A stretch of DNA of 64,000 nucleotides from Pseudopedobacter beijingensis (GCF_042678145.1 NZ_JBHUDG010000005.1:124001-188000), one strand, 5' to 3'; counted from the first letter of the stretch, positions 34,451-43,688 are shown. Numbers and translations: made by a program. Notes: generated by a model not told the origin, from the letters alone.

Positions 34451-35077
34451 TCAACCTTTCATTAAATTAATAGCTTCTATTGCAGAGTTAACCTGCAGCT
34501 TCTTATAAATATTATTAATGTGTTTTCTAACAGTTTCTACACTTATACAAAGCTTATCTCCTATTTCTTTATAGCGATAACCTTTAGAAAGAAAATCCAA
34601 TACTTCAAGCTCCCTTTTAGTAAGGTCTTTGCAAGATTCATACTTTACACTTTTTTGTTCTTGAAAAGATGCAACTACTTTCCGGGCAATCTGACTACTC
34701 ATAGGCGATCCGCCGTGGTAAAGCTCATATATAGCCTGGATAATCTTTTCGGATGTAGTAGTTTTGCTGATATATCCTGCGGCGCCTGCCTTCAACGCCG
34801 AAAAAATATGGTTCGAATCTTCTAATGACGAGCATACCATAAATTGTGTACGAGGCATAGAAGCTTTAAGTTGTTCAATCAGGCTAATACCAGATCTTCC
34901 GGGTAAGTGGATGTCGACAAGCACAACATCCACTTCTATCAAAGGTAAATTCTTTAAAGCTTCTTCAGCATTTCTATAGGCACTTACACACGAATACCCC
35001 TCATAACCACTTATAAGGTTTACCAACAACTCACGCGTATCGGTCTCATCTTCAACAATAGCAATCCTGATATTCAT
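34451..35077 (-). CDS. LuxR/NarL-family response regulator
   Basis: ATG 35077 (MNIRIAIVEDETDTRELL) gives the canonical receiver start; the longer frame to 35110 adds 11 hydrophobic residues. The receiver has acidic pocket EDE and phospho-acceptor Asp55 in VVLVDIHLPG. The C-terminal GerE/LuxR helix-turn-helix reads LTKRELEVLDFLSKGYRYKE and then CISVETVRKHINNIYKKL. It is the natural partner of the HisKA_3 kinase two genes away; the intervening inverted repeat at 34383-34429 is a candidate target site. Confidence 0.93.
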   Translation of the reverse strand: MNIRIAIVEDETDTRELLVNLISGYEGYSCVSAYRNAEEALKNLPLIEVDVVLVDIHLPGRSGISLIEQLKASMPRTQFMVCSSLEDSNHIFSALKAGAAGYISKTTTSEKIIQAIYELYHGGSPMSSQIARKVVASFQEQKSVKYESCKDLTKRELEVLDFLSKGYRYKEIGDKLCISVETVRKHINNIYKKLQVNSAIEAINLMKG

Positions 35078-35158
35078 TAGCACAATTATAACTAATGCCA
35101 ACCTACACAAAAACTACATTTTAGTAGTATTTTATAGGTATAAAAAATTCACTTTCCC

Positions 35159-35809
35159 CTAAGAAAAAGAAAATCTCACATAATTGATATTTTTCCCTTT
35201 CTGAAGATAAATTCTCTCATAATGTGTTTTTATAGAAAGGATTTCATCGTTAGGATGAGTTTTATAAACATCAACAGAATGGTCCTGTACCGGATATTTT
35301 CCCTCCGATACTTTTTCCATCGTATACTCAAAAAAGCCATCGTTATCTGTCTTCAGATGCATAATCCCCGGTGCTTTCAATACTGTTTTATATTTCTCTA
35401 AAAAAGTAGGATTGGTAAGTCTTTTTCTCTCTAATGGGCTTTGTGGTTGCGGATCAGGAAACGTAATCCAAATTTCATCTACTTCGCCTTCATTAAAATA
35501 ATCGAGTATATTCTGTATCTGAATTCTTAAAAAACCTACATTATCAAGCCCTTCATCTAAGGCCATCTTGGCGCCTACCCAAATACGATTTCCTTTATAA
35601 TCTATCCCTAAAAAATTCTTTTCAGGATATTTCCTTCCCAAATTAACACTGTATTCTCCCTTTCCACAAGCCAGTTCCAATATCAATGGTTTATCGTTTT
35701 TAAAAAACTCTTCTCTCCATTTTCCTTTATAAGGTTTTCCCTCATCAAGCTGAACTACATTTTTAAAGGTTCCTATTTCTGCAAATCTTTGTAATTTTCT
35801 TTTGGCCAC
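35159..35809 (-). CDS. trmB: tRNA (guanine-N7-)-methyltransferase
   Basis: The 216-aa protein has the SAM-binding LILELACGKGEYSVNLG, then NFLGIDYKGNRIWVGAK, and the family's substrate motif IWITFPDPQPQSPLERKRL. TrmB makes m7G46 in the tRNA variable loop. It diverges from the membrane gene at 35864 with 54 bp between start codons, so both promoters lie in this small gap. Confidence 0.95.
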   Translation of the reverse strand: MAKRKLQRFAEIGTFKNVVQLDEGKPYKGKWREEFFKNDKPLILELACGKGEYSVNLGRKYPEKNFLGIDYKGNRIWVGAKMALDEGLDNVGFLRIQIQNILDYFNEGEVDEIWITFPDPQPQSPLERKRLTNPTFLEKYKTVLKAPGIMHLKTDNDGFFEYTMEKVSEGKYPVQDHSVDVYKTHPNDEILSIKTHYERIYLQKGKNINYVRFSFS

Positions 35810-35863
35810 GATATTTTAAAATTTTGGTAAAAATAAGGGATTCAATTCTTATATTACAACCGA

Positions 35864-37888
35864 ATGATAGCTCGTTTTAGAAACATATTAGACGAAATAC
35901 GTGAAGCTAAGGATTCAACATCGCAGGAATACCTTGTTTCTATTTTTAAAATTATAAGGCCATACGACTACAAAAATAGCGAACGAGCTAAAGAAAGGTT
36001 AATAATATTCATTAATCTTTTAAAAGATACCCCTGAATATCAACAGGTTTTCTCAAAATACATCTCAGACTTACTTAAATCAAAAAACCACATCAGGCTT
36101 TTTACAGAATTAGGTATTTCTTCCAATACCAACTTCATGGAAGAACTGAGGAAAAGGCTGAACGCAAAAATATTACCGCCGGCAATAGACAAATCTGAGC
36201 TAACTGATTTGCTTCAGGAAGTTTTTTACAATAAACACGACCATATTTGGGTTAATGGAATTGATGACGAAACATGGAAAGAATTCTTTTCCCTGATAGA
36301 GCTTCCAAAATCACAGGATCTTATTCTTCCCGATCCGTTCTATATGCCCATAGTTAATTCTGTACATATTTTAACCAACAGAATTTCATCTTTGGGACTT
36401 GAACCTGAGATCCTCACTCGGATGCCGCATGTAGAGAAATACCATAGCGATTTTCTGGCTTTAAGTACAGAAATGCATATTTTTTTAAATGCGCACCGCT
36501 TAGATCATCATCAGGAAGCAAATGATTCCTTAAAACAAGTAAAAGTTATTCTGACGCAATGTTTAAATAGCTTAGAAAGAATTAGGAAATCTCAAAAAAA
36601 CAGAGGTACTTCTATTGCCCAGGTATACATTATACTCAGGATAAAACAAAATATTGAACGATTGCAACTGTTGCTCCAATTTCTGGATTTTAACAATACT
36701 GACAAGCAAAGGCAATTAGATTTTACTGTTGAGCTGTTCAAGAAACTAGTATATGCTGAAAACAAAAGCAAAGGTGTACGAGCCCATGTTAAAGAAAACA
36801 CCGATTTATTAGCCTATCAGATTATAGAACATACCTCTTCTGTAGGTAAAAAATATGTAGCTGTTACAAAAAAAGAATATTTTAACGCTATATGGGCAGC
36901 TATGAAGGGAGGCTTTATTATTGTTTTCGCCGTACTTATCAAAGCTTATATTGGAGAGCTTAAGGATCTCCCCCTCGTTCCTACTTATATTTTATATAGC
37001 TTAAATTATGCTACTGCTTTTATTATTATCTATCTCACCCATTCCTCTTTAGCAACAAAGCAACCTTCCATGACCGGTTCTTACATTGCTAACGCCTTAT
37101 CTGGAAGTGGAAAGGGCGGGGTTAATATTGACGAGGCTACCGATATAATTATTAGAATGGCCAGAAGCCAGTTTGCTTCAATCATCGGTAATTTAATAGT
37201 AGTAGTCCCTGTATCCTTTTTATTTGCCTGGGGATATTATCATTTAACAGGTGACTATTTTTACAGCCGCTCACATGCTATAAAAGCCTTAAATGAAAAC
37301 AACCCATTCGAAAGCCTGATGGTTATTTATGCGGCTATAGCTGGTTTTTTTCTTTTTGTCTCAGGACTAATTACCGGATACTACGAAAACAAGATTATAA
37401 CCCATCAAATTCCTAAAAGAATACGGGAGCATAAATACTTATCTAAAAGAATAGGACAACGAAGGCTTAACAAAGTAGCTGCCTTTGTAGAAAAAAACAC
37501 TGGTGGATTAGCCGGCAATTTTTTTCTGGGATTTATGTTAGGCTGTGCAGGCGGTATAGGTAAACTCACAGGAATACCTTTCGATATCCGGCATATCACA
37601 ATTTCTGCGGGTAATTATGGTTTAAGCACCTATACAATGATTCACAATCCTATTGCCGACATTATGGTTTATTCTGCAATAGGTGTATTACTTGTGGGTA
37701 TTATAAACATTACAGTTAGTTTTTCGCTGACACTTATTGTAGCCATCAAGTCTCTCCGCATTAATTTTGACAAATCCAGCGAGTTGGTGCATAGGGTATT
37801 TGCTCACTTTATTTTTAGCACCAGAGACTTCTTTTATCCTCCTAAAGAGAAAAAGAATGTTAATTTTGACGGTGAAAATACTGAATAG
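35864..37888 (+). CDS. Large membrane protein of the 'site-specific recombinase' (Gcr-like) family
   Basis: The 674-aa protein has a soluble helical N-terminal half (residues 1-335) and a C-terminal half with about six or seven membrane helices, including the conserved stretches SLATKQPSMTGSYIA, then ARSQFASIIGNL, TGGLAGNFFLGFMLG and RHITISAGNYGLS. This matches the family named after a Neisseria gonorrhoeae gene linked to recombination. There is no serine or tyrosine recombinase motif, and a multi-pass membrane protein is an unlikely recombinase. An envelope role seems more plausible. It is followed after 2 bp by fcl. Confidence 0.8.
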   Translation: MIARFRNILDEIREAKDSTSQEYLVSIFKIIRPYDYKNSERAKERLIIFINLLKDTPEYQQVFSKYISDLLKSKNHIRLFTELGISSNTNFMEELRKRLNAKILPPAIDKSELTDLLQEVFYNKHDHIWVNGIDDETWKEFFSLIELPKSQDLILPDPFYMPIVNSVHILTNRISSLGLEPEILTRMPHVEKYHSDFLALSTEMHIFLNAHRLDHHQEANDSLKQVKVILTQCLNSLERIRKSQKNRGTSIAQVYIILRIKQNIERLQLLLQFLDFNNTDKQRQLDFTVELFKKLVYAENKSKGVRAHVKENTDLLAYQIIEHTSSVGKKYVAVTKKEYFNAIWAAMKGGFIIVFAVLIKAYIGELKDLPLVPTYILYSLNYATAFIIIYLTHSSLATKQPSMTGSYIANALSGSGKGGVNIDEATDIIIRMARSQFASIIGNLIVVVPVSFLFAWGYYHLTGDYFYSRSHAIKALNENNPFESLMVIYAAIAGFFLFVSGLITGYYENKIITHQIPKRIREHKYLSKRIGQRRLNKVAAFVEKNTGGLAGNFFLGFMLGCAGGIGKLTGIPFDIRHITISAGNYGLSTYTMIHNPIADIMVYSAIGVLLVGIINITVSFSLTLIVAIKSLRINFDKSSELVHRVFAHFIFSTRDFFYPPKEKKNVNFDGENTE

Positions 37889-37890
37889 AC

Positions 37891-38823
37891 TTGGAAAAGA
37901 CATCAAAAATTTATGTAGCGGGACATAACGGCATGGTTGGTTCTGCCATATTGAGAAAACTTACAGCAGAAGGTTTTAGTAATATTATCACCAGAAACTC
38001 TAAAGAACTTGATTTAAGAAACCAAAATGAAGTTTCCCTGTTCTTTGAAGCAGAAAAACCTGAGTATGTATTTTTAGCTGCCGCAAAGGTTGGAGGAATT
38101 GTAGCAAACAATACCTATCGGGCAGATTTCTTGTATGACAACCTTCAGATCCAAAACAATGTTATACACAGCTCTTATGTTAGCCAGGTAAAAAAGCTGA
38201 TGTTTTTAGGCTCTAGCTGTATATATCCCAAAATGGCCCCACAGCCCCTTAAAGAAGATTATTTATTAACCGGATTATTGGAAGAAACCAACGAACCTTA
38301 TGCCATAGCAAAGATTGCGGGCATTAAGATGTGCGATGCCTATCGTAGTCAGTATGGTTGTAATTTCATATCTGTTATGCCTACTAATCTTTATGGGTAT
38401 AATGATAATTATCATCCACAAAACTCTCATGTACTACCTGCTTTAATCAGAAGATTTCATGAAGCAAAAGTCAGCAATTCTCTTGAAGTAACTATTTGGG
38501 GAACAGGCACACCTAAAAGAGAGTTCTTATTTGCCGATGATTTAGCCGATGCTTGTTTTTACCTGATGTTAAATTATGACGAAGAAAACCTGATTAATAT
38601 TGGCACTGGAAAAGACATCAGTATTAAAGAGCTTGCTTTTATGATTAAAGAAATTGTAGGCTATACCGGTCATATTAATTTCGACACTTCTAAACCAGAT
38701 GGAACTCCTCGAAAACTGATGGATGTGAGTAAACTTCTTTCAAGAGGTTGGAAATATAAAACCGAACTTGAAGAAGGAATCAAACTTGCCTACGAAGACT
38801 TTAAAACGAAATACACTATATAA
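37891..38823 (+). CDS. fcl: GDP-L-fucose synthase
   Basis: The 310-aa SDR enzyme opens with the NADP motif VAGHNGMVGSAILRKL; the catalytic triad is seen in GSSCIYP (Ser) and YAIAKIAG (Tyr, Lys). The segment PTNLYGYNDNYHPQNSHVLP is diagnostic of the family. It makes GDP-L-fucose from GDP-4-keto-6-deoxymannose for surface glycans. The start is TTG at 37891, since no in-frame ATG precedes the NADP motif. The GDP-mannose dehydratase gene is not adjacent. Confidence 0.95.
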   Translation: MEKTSKIYVAGHNGMVGSAILRKLTAEGFSNIITRNSKELDLRNQNEVSLFFEAEKPEYVFLAAAKVGGIVANNTYRADFLYDNLQIQNNVIHSSYVSQVKKLMFLGSSCIYPKMAPQPLKEDYLLTGLLEETNEPYAIAKIAGIKMCDAYRSQYGCNFISVMPTNLYGYNDNYHPQNSHVLPALIRRFHEAKVSNSLEVTIWGTGTPKREFLFADDLADACFYLMLNYDEENLINIGTGKDISIKELAFMIKEIVGYTGHINFDTSKPDGTPRKLMDVSKLLSRGWKYKTELEEGIKLAYEDFKTKYTI

Positions 38824-38826
38824 TCA

Positions 38827-38866
38827 AAAAAGCCTGTTCTTTAATTAAAATAGAAAACAGGCTTTT
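38827..38866 (+). terminator. Terminator after fcl
   Basis: AAAAGCCTGTT (38828-38838) pairs with AACAGGCTTTT (38856-38866), ending in a short T run, immediately after the fcl stop. Confidence 0.7.
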
Positions 38867-38889
38867 CAAACAATCCTTTATTTGATATA

Positions 38890-39339
38890 TTAAGAAGTTT
38901 CGCTGTCGGGCGGAATCCCATAATCCACCTCTTTTTTCTTTCTACCGGGCAGAATGTTACTTACCCACCCCGAAACTTTATCTACTAGCCCGCTTATGGT
39001 AGCCTGATTAAACAACGAAGGATTTATTGCTTTCTGAGAAATTAAAGCTATTGCTGATTTAATTATCCCCCCTTTACCTTTCAACAAGGTTTTATTAAGT
39101 AAAAAGGGAATTGCAAATCTCAACATCGCAGTAGTCCAATCTGCCTGAATTTCATTAGCTTTTCCTCCACTAAAGAAATTAACCATTTTTCTGGCAAATT
39201 TAAAAGGAGAACGAACCGCTTCCTGCAAACTTTCTTTTTTTTGACTAAAATAAAGCTCTTGCTCTATCTTCTTTTGTCTCAGTACCTGAATTTCGGCTCT
39301 AAGTTGCTGTAAGTTTTGTATTTTCGGCATTACACTCAT
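38890..39339 (-). CDS. Small hypothetical protein in the YtxH/holin-like operon
   Basis: The 149-aa product starts with a predicted coiled coil (LQQLRAEIQVLRQKKIEQEL) and continues with an amphipathic middle part (MLRFAIPFLLNKTLLKGK, GGIIKSAIALISQKA). It ends GRKKKEVDYGIPPDSETS. No enzymatic motif is seen. Its ATG overlaps the stop of the holin-like gene by 4 bp, so the two are coupled. A membrane-associated stress role is inferred from the neighbours only. Confidence 0.75.
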   Translation of the reverse strand: MSVMPKIQNLQQLRAEIQVLRQKKIEQELYFSQKKESLQEAVRSPFKFARKMVNFFSGGKANEIQADWTTAMLRFAIPFLLNKTLLKGKGGIIKSAIALISQKAINPSLFNQATISGLVDKVSGWVSNILPGRKKKEVDYGIPPDSETS

Positions 39340-39680
39340 TCCTTATCCTCCTTGCTATCTTCTTTAAATGTCTTTTTAATAATGGTATTCACGATGGTTC
39401 TTTCCAAAACATTCCCCTTTATCAAGAAGACAACTAATGCAACTAAGAAGTAAAACAGTGCGACAATGAAGAATCCTGAATAAGAGTTCCCTAATAACTC
39501 TGAAATATAGAAACCCAATGCCAGACTAACGAACAAAAAAGCCAGTAATAGAAATACCGAAATTATCAGTATAGCTATAATCTCTGCTATAGCAGATGAA
39601 CTTTTTTCTATCGCCACCAACTTGGCCAGCCTTAAACGAGTATCAACATATTCTTTAAGTTTATCTATGATTTCCTGCAT
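39336..39680 (-). CDS. Phage-holin superfamily III-like membrane protein
   Basis: The 114-aa protein has an N-terminal amphipathic part (LKEYVDTRLRLAKLVAIEK) and two membrane helices (about residues 30-58 and 66-88). This matches the non-phage group often found next to YtxH proteins. The name comes from fold similarity. There are no phage genes nearby, and a role in envelope stress is more likely. Confidence 0.8.
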   Translation of the reverse strand: MQEIIDKLKEYVDTRLRLAKLVAIEKSSSAIAEIIAILIISVFLLLAFLFVSLALGFYISELLGNSYSGFFIVALFYFLVALVVFLIKGNVLERTIVNTIIKKTFKEDSKEDKE

Positions 39681-39710
39681 ATTTCTATCGTTAAAGGGCC
39701 TTTATAAAAA

Positions 39711-39977
39711 TCAAACTCCCGTTATTTCTTCTTCCAATTCGCTTTCAGCTTGTTTTACTTTCGCTTTGATATTTTTCACTATTTTTTCTTTTAAATCAGA
39801 AAGGTTATCTATCTCCTCTGCTGCTTTTTCTCTTATACTGTCTCCTAAATTTTTTAAAGAATCTGAAATCTTATCTCTGGTTTCGGAGCCTTTATCCGGA
39901 GCAAATAATAATCCTAAGGCAGCACCTGCTGCTAACCCTGCTAATAATGCAATTGCGGTTTTTGTGTTATCTGTCAT
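39711..39977 (-). CDS. YtxH domain-containing protein
   Basis: The 88-aa protein has the typical glycine/alanine-rich membrane helix (ALLAGLAAGAALGLLFAPDKG) followed by SETRDKISDSL and a charged coiled-coil tail (LKEKIVKNIKAKVKQAESEL). YtxH proteins are small general-stress proteins of unknown biochemical role. It heads the three-gene run ending at 38890. Confidence 0.88.
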   Translation of the reverse strand: MTDNTKTAIALLAGLAAGAALGLLFAPDKGSETRDKISDSLKNLGDSIREKAAEEIDNLSDLKEKIVKNIKAKVKQAESELEEEITGV

Positions 39978-40073
39978 GTCAATACAAGTTTAATTGTTTT
40001 CAATTCTTACATTTTATATAAAGAAAATACCTTGCCAAAATTTGATTTTTAGTTTTTTTTTACCAAAAACTTA

Positions 40074-41081
40074 TCATCCCTTGTCTACTAAACGGTCTTG
40101 CTCATATATTTCAACCAAATGGACAAACCAGATTAATAACAAAGGGCCAAATACAATACCTACAAAACCAAAAAGTGGAATCCCAATAAGCACACCTATT
40201 ATGGTCACCAACGGATGGATATCCCCCATTCTTTTACTCACAATAAAGCGGATTACATTATCAATATTAATTAAAATAATGAGGGTAAAAAGAACAATAA
40301 AGACTGCACTGCTCGTTTCTCCGTTCAGATAAAGTATTATTGCAGCAGGAATAGTGACCATAGGCGCTCCAACAACCGGCATAAAGGACAGAAAAATACT
40401 GATTACTCCCCAAAAGAAAGCATCATTAATATCTACAAAATAAAATGCTAAACTAACCAACATCCCCTGAACTACAGCGATTAAACCTTGTCCCAAAATA
40501 TTGGAATAAGTTGCATTTTTAAGCTCGATGCCAAATTGTCTGGCATGATATTCTTTTAGTGGGGCATATTTAATTAGAGTTCTTTCAAAAAGGTCCATTT
40601 TAATAAACATAAAATAGAGAACAAAATACATCAATACCAAGCCTATAAATATATCGAAGGCTCCCCCCACAAACGAAGGAAACATCTCTTGTGTTATTAC
40701 GGTTAGTTTATCTAAGTATTTATTGGTTAAATTAGGCTGATTTAACTGCATTCCTACTACATCATCTAATTTATAAAGTAGGGCTTTTAATTGAAAACTA
40801 TCGCTTCGCCAATCAGCTACTTTACTTACCACCATATACCCTAATGCAAAAAAGGGAATAACCATAATTATAAAAGAGACAACAATTACTATTGTTGCCG
40901 CAATATATGCCGGTATCCTTTTTTCCATGAATAAATAAATAGGCTTAAAAATAGTATATATAACAATTGCACCTAAGAAAGCTGTAATATATGCCTTTAA
41001 ACTATATAAAATCAGGGCTGCTGAAGCAAGAATTACTATTAAAACTATATTATTTCGTTGTTTGTATGTAAAAACAGGCAT
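40074..41081 (-). CDS. AI-2E family transporter (permease PerM/YdiK type)
   Basis: The frame is open to 41135, but that region contains the terminator of the upstream OmpA-like gene, so ATG 41081 (MPVFTYKQRNNIVLI, 335 aa) is used. About eight membrane helices are visible, with the family region GVISIFLSFMPVVGAPMVTIP and IGVLIGIPLFGFVGIVFGPL. Family members include the TqsA autoinducer-2 exporter and sodium/proton antiporters; the substrate here cannot be predicted. It precedes the YtxH run by about 97 bp. Confidence 0.88.
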   Translation of the reverse strand: MPVFTYKQRNNIVLIVILASAALILYSLKAYITAFLGAIVIYTIFKPIYLFMEKRIPAYIAATIVIVVSFIIMVIPFFALGYMVVSKVADWRSDSFQLKALLYKLDDVVGMQLNQPNLTNKYLDKLTVITQEMFPSFVGGAFDIFIGLVLMYFVLYFMFIKMDLFERTLIKYAPLKEYHARQFGIELKNATYSNILGQGLIAVVQGMLVSLAFYFVDINDAFFWGVISIFLSFMPVVGAPMVTIPAAIILYLNGETSSAVFIVLFTLIILINIDNVIRFIVSKRMGDIHPLVTIIGVLIGIPLFGFVGIVFGPLLLIWFVHLVEIYEQDRLVDKG

Positions 41082-41095
41082 ACGAATATTCTTTT

Positions 41096-41132
41096 CAAAA
41101 AAAAAGCTCCGGAACACAATGTCCGGAGCTTT
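41096..41132 (-). terminator. Terminator after the short OmpA paralogue
   Basis: AAAGCTCCGGA (41103-41113) pairs perfectly with TCCGGAGCTTT (41122-41132). On the minus strand it is followed by eight or nine T, 22 bp past the stop at 41154. Confidence 0.88.
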
Positions 41133-41153
41133 CAATATAATAAATTTAATTTA

Positions 41154-42071
41154 TTATTGTGCTTGAGGGAAAACTATCGGACATCCTGATCCGTCTACTT
41201 TAGTTCCCGCCGGTGTATTTGGACATTTATCAAATTGATCTGATACGCCATCACCATCTGAATCTTTTTTCAATTTATCAACCTGACCTTCTACCGCTGA
41301 TGTACGAGATTTCAATTGATCTAGGTCGTTTCTTAAAGCTGGATCTTGCAATTCGTTATATAATGTAGAAACTGCATTATTCCATTGTAGCGCTGGTTTT
41401 GATTTAGATCCTAAAGTAAATTCAAGTCCTGCATAAGCATAAGACCATCTGTCTTTGTTAGACGGTCCGTTAAACCAACCTCCATCTAAGTTATCAGCAT
41501 CTAAGAAATTAGCATCGTAACCTAAGTTTAACGCTACTACTTGTCCTAATTTAATGTTAGCACCAACACCTACAGGAATATATAATTCTGTTCTTTTCCC
41601 TGTATTATTTGATGCATTATTTTTAAGATCGTAACCTGTTAAACCAGCACCCGCTTGTACAAAGAAACCTAGAGATTTCTCTTTTTTCAAGAAAGAAATT
41701 GTACCTACATTCACCACACCTTTTAAAGCTGCTGCGTAAGTTAAATCAGTTTTAAAGCTTGGCGCATTACCCGCATCGCTTAATTTACCTGCTAGTTCAC
41801 CTCTATGTGCATCTAATTTAAGGGCAAAAGACGGAGCCAATTGTTTTTTAACAAACAAACCGTATCCTAATTTTGATTCCCATTCTGAATAGTCATTTGT
41901 TCCAAAAGGAATTATCGGAGAAACAACGCCTGCATTTACACCGATAGACCAAGTTCTGTACTGTTTTGCACCACCAAATACTTTAACAGACTCTTGAGCC
42001 TGCGCAAACAATGTAGCCACAGACAATACTGAAGCTACTGCTAGTGTTCTTTTTAAGTTCATTTTTGTCAT
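41154..42071 (-). CDS. OmpA-like barrel protein lacking the peptidoglycan-binding domain
   Basis: The 305-aa protein has a signal peptide (cleaved near AQAQ), a beta-barrel of about 210 residues, a short coiled-coil stretch and one calcium-type thrombospondin 3 repeat (DSDGDGVSDQFDKCPNTP). It ends CPIVFPQAQ. It is closely similar through this whole length to the protein at 53065, which continues for about 115 more residues into an OmpA domain. Here the stop comes immediately, with a strong terminator behind. It is probably an abundant outer-membrane protein not anchored to peptidoglycan. The start could also be ATG 42062. Confidence 0.88.
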   Translation of the reverse strand: MTKMNLKRTLAVASVLSVATLFAQAQESVKVFGGAKQYRTWSIGVNAGVVSPIIPFGTNDYSEWESKLGYGLFVKKQLAPSFALKLDAHRGELAGKLSDAGNAPSFKTDLTYAAALKGVVNVGTISFLKKEKSLGFFVQAGAGLTGYDLKNNASNNTGKRTELYIPVGVGANIKLGQVVALNLGYDANFLDADNLDGGWFNGPSNKDRWSYAYAGLEFTLGSKSKPALQWNNAVSTLYNELQDPALRNDLDQLKSRTSAVEGQVDKLKKDSDGDGVSDQFDKCPNTPAGTKVDGSGCPIVFPQAQ

Positions 42072-42257
42072 TTAGTTCAATTGTTAAAAATACGTTTTGT
42101 ATTTTGTTTTTGATACACAAACGCTGTACCAAATTTCAATATTAATACAATGTTAGCAAAATTACTTCAATTTAGCATACTGTATTCTTGTTTTTCTTCT
42201 TTTTCGATAGATTTTATTTAAAAACGCAATATTAGTTTTTCAACACGTAATCTTCTA

Positions 42258-43688
42258 TTATTCAAGGCTTATCGCTTTCATTTTGTTATACAATGTTTTA
42301 CGATCTATCTTTAATAGTTTAGCTGCTTTTGTCTTATTAAAGTTAACTTCTTTTAGCACCTTAAGTATCGTTTCGTACTCGGCCTCTAAGGCGGCGTTCT
42401 TAAGGTCTAATTTTTTCTCTTTTTTTGGACTATTCGTAGAATTATCTCCACTACTCCCTAATTCTAATGCAGCCAGCTTAATAAAAGTAGATATCTCCAA
42501 AGGTAAAGCTTTCTCCTGTACGGTATCTCCCTCTGTCAATAAAACAGAACGCCTGACTACATTTTTCAATTCTCTCACATTCCCGGGCCAGGAGTAGTTT
42601 AAAAAACATTCTTCCACTTCTTCACTAAATGCTTTTACGGTTTTATTCAGCTCTTGGTTCGCTAGATCAAGAAAATAATAGGCAAAAGTCAAAATATCCT
42701 TTCCTCTTTCCCTCAAAGGGGGCAAGTAGATACCGAATTCATTAAACCTATGATACAAATCTTCCCTGAATCTCCCTTTTGAAATAGCGTCTACCAAATT
42801 TTCGTTAGTAGCCACAATTATTCTCACATCCAAATCTATCTCTTTGGTAGATCCTATACGTTTAACTTTTCTTTCTTGTACTGTTCTTAACAATGATGCC
42901 TGAATTTCGTATGAAAGGTTTCCTACCTCATCCAGAAAAAGAGTCCCGCCATTAGCCATTTCAAAGTGTCCTATTTTAGTGAATAGGGCTCCGGTAAAGG
43001 ATCCTTTCTCATGCCCAAAAAACTCCGATCCCGCCAACTCTTTAGTTAAAGAACCGCAATCCATCGCAATAAAGGGCTTGTCTCTTCTGCTACTTTTCTG
43101 GTGTATACTTTTTGCTACAGACTCTTTCCCAGTTCCACTTTCACCGATAAGAATGACACTATAATTTGTGGGAGCAACTAAATCTATTTGACGCATAAGC
43201 TCTTTTGCCGCTGTACTTTGCCCAACGACATAATCATCCAATAATTGAATATTTTTCTTCTCGCCGTTAGACTTAGAGATATTCTTATGAGTCTTATTTT
43301 CTTCTAATTCCTCGTTTAGGGCTTGCTGGGTTTCTATAGCCTTATTTACGGTATTGAGTATTTCATCAGGATACAAAGGCTTAGTAATATAATCATAAGC
43401 CCCCATCTTGATTAATTCTACTGCAAGTTTTATATCCGAATACCCTGTAATAATAATAACCCCCGTACGTGGATACTGATGTTTTATCTTCTTTAATACT
43501 TCTCTTCCATCGGTATCTTCCAGGCGAAAATCGCACATTACCAAATTGAAGGTCTCTTTTGATAAAATCTCAAATGCTGAGGCTCCGGTAGAAGCTGTTT
43601 TCACCTCGAAACCATTCTTTCCAAGGAATCTTGAGAGCAAGAGTCCTATATTAACTTCATCATCTACAATGAGGATTTTTTTCATCAA
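42258..43688 (-). CDS. Sigma-54-dependent response regulator (NtrC family)
   Basis: The 476-aa protein has a receiver (Asp53 in LVMCDFRLED), an AAA+ domain with Walker A GESGTGKE (182-189), the sigma-54 contact loop as GSFTGA (229-234, where most members have GAFTGA), Walker B GGTLFLDEVGN, and a Fis-type helix-turn-helix (NKTKAAKLLKIDRKTLYNKM). It remodels sigma-54 RNA polymerase after phosphorylation. No partner kinase is adjacent, and target genes cannot be named from this window. Confidence 0.95.
   Translation of the reverse strand: MMKKILIVDDEVNIGLLLSRFLGKNGFEVKTASTGASAFEILSKETFNLVMCDFRLEDTDGREVLKKIKHQYPRTGVIIITGYSDIKLAVELIKMGAYDYITKPLYPDEILNTVNKAIETQQALNEELEENKTHKNISKSNGEKKNIQLLDDYVVGQSTAAKELMRQIDLVAPTNYSVILIGESGTGKESVAKSIHQKSSRRDKPFIAMDCGSLTKELAGSEFFGHEKGSFTGALFTKIGHFEMANGGTLFLDEVGNLSYEIQASLLRTVQERKVKRIGSTKEIDLDVRIIVATNENLVDAISKGRFREDLYHRFNEFGIYLPPLRERGKDILTFAYYFLDLANQELNKTVKAFSEEVEECFLNYSWPGNVRELKNVVRRSVLLTEGDTVQEKALPLEISTFIKLAALELGSSGDNSTNSPKKEKKLDLKNAALEAEYETILKVLKEVNFNKTKAAKLLKIDRKTLYNKMKAISLE

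Noticed and set aside
35864..37888. Mobile element suggested by the 'recombinase' family name
   Set aside because: There are no catalytic recombinase residues, flanking repeats or cargo genes, and the protein is an integral membrane protein.
39336..39680. Prophage remnant, suggested by the holin-like protein
   Set aside because: No phage structural, lysin or integrase gene is nearby, and the YtxH/holin-like pair is a common chromosomal stress unit.
40074..41135. Longer start at 41135 for the AI-2E family gene
   Set aside because: It would place the coding start upstream of and across a strong terminator hairpin (41103-41132) that belongs to the preceding gene.
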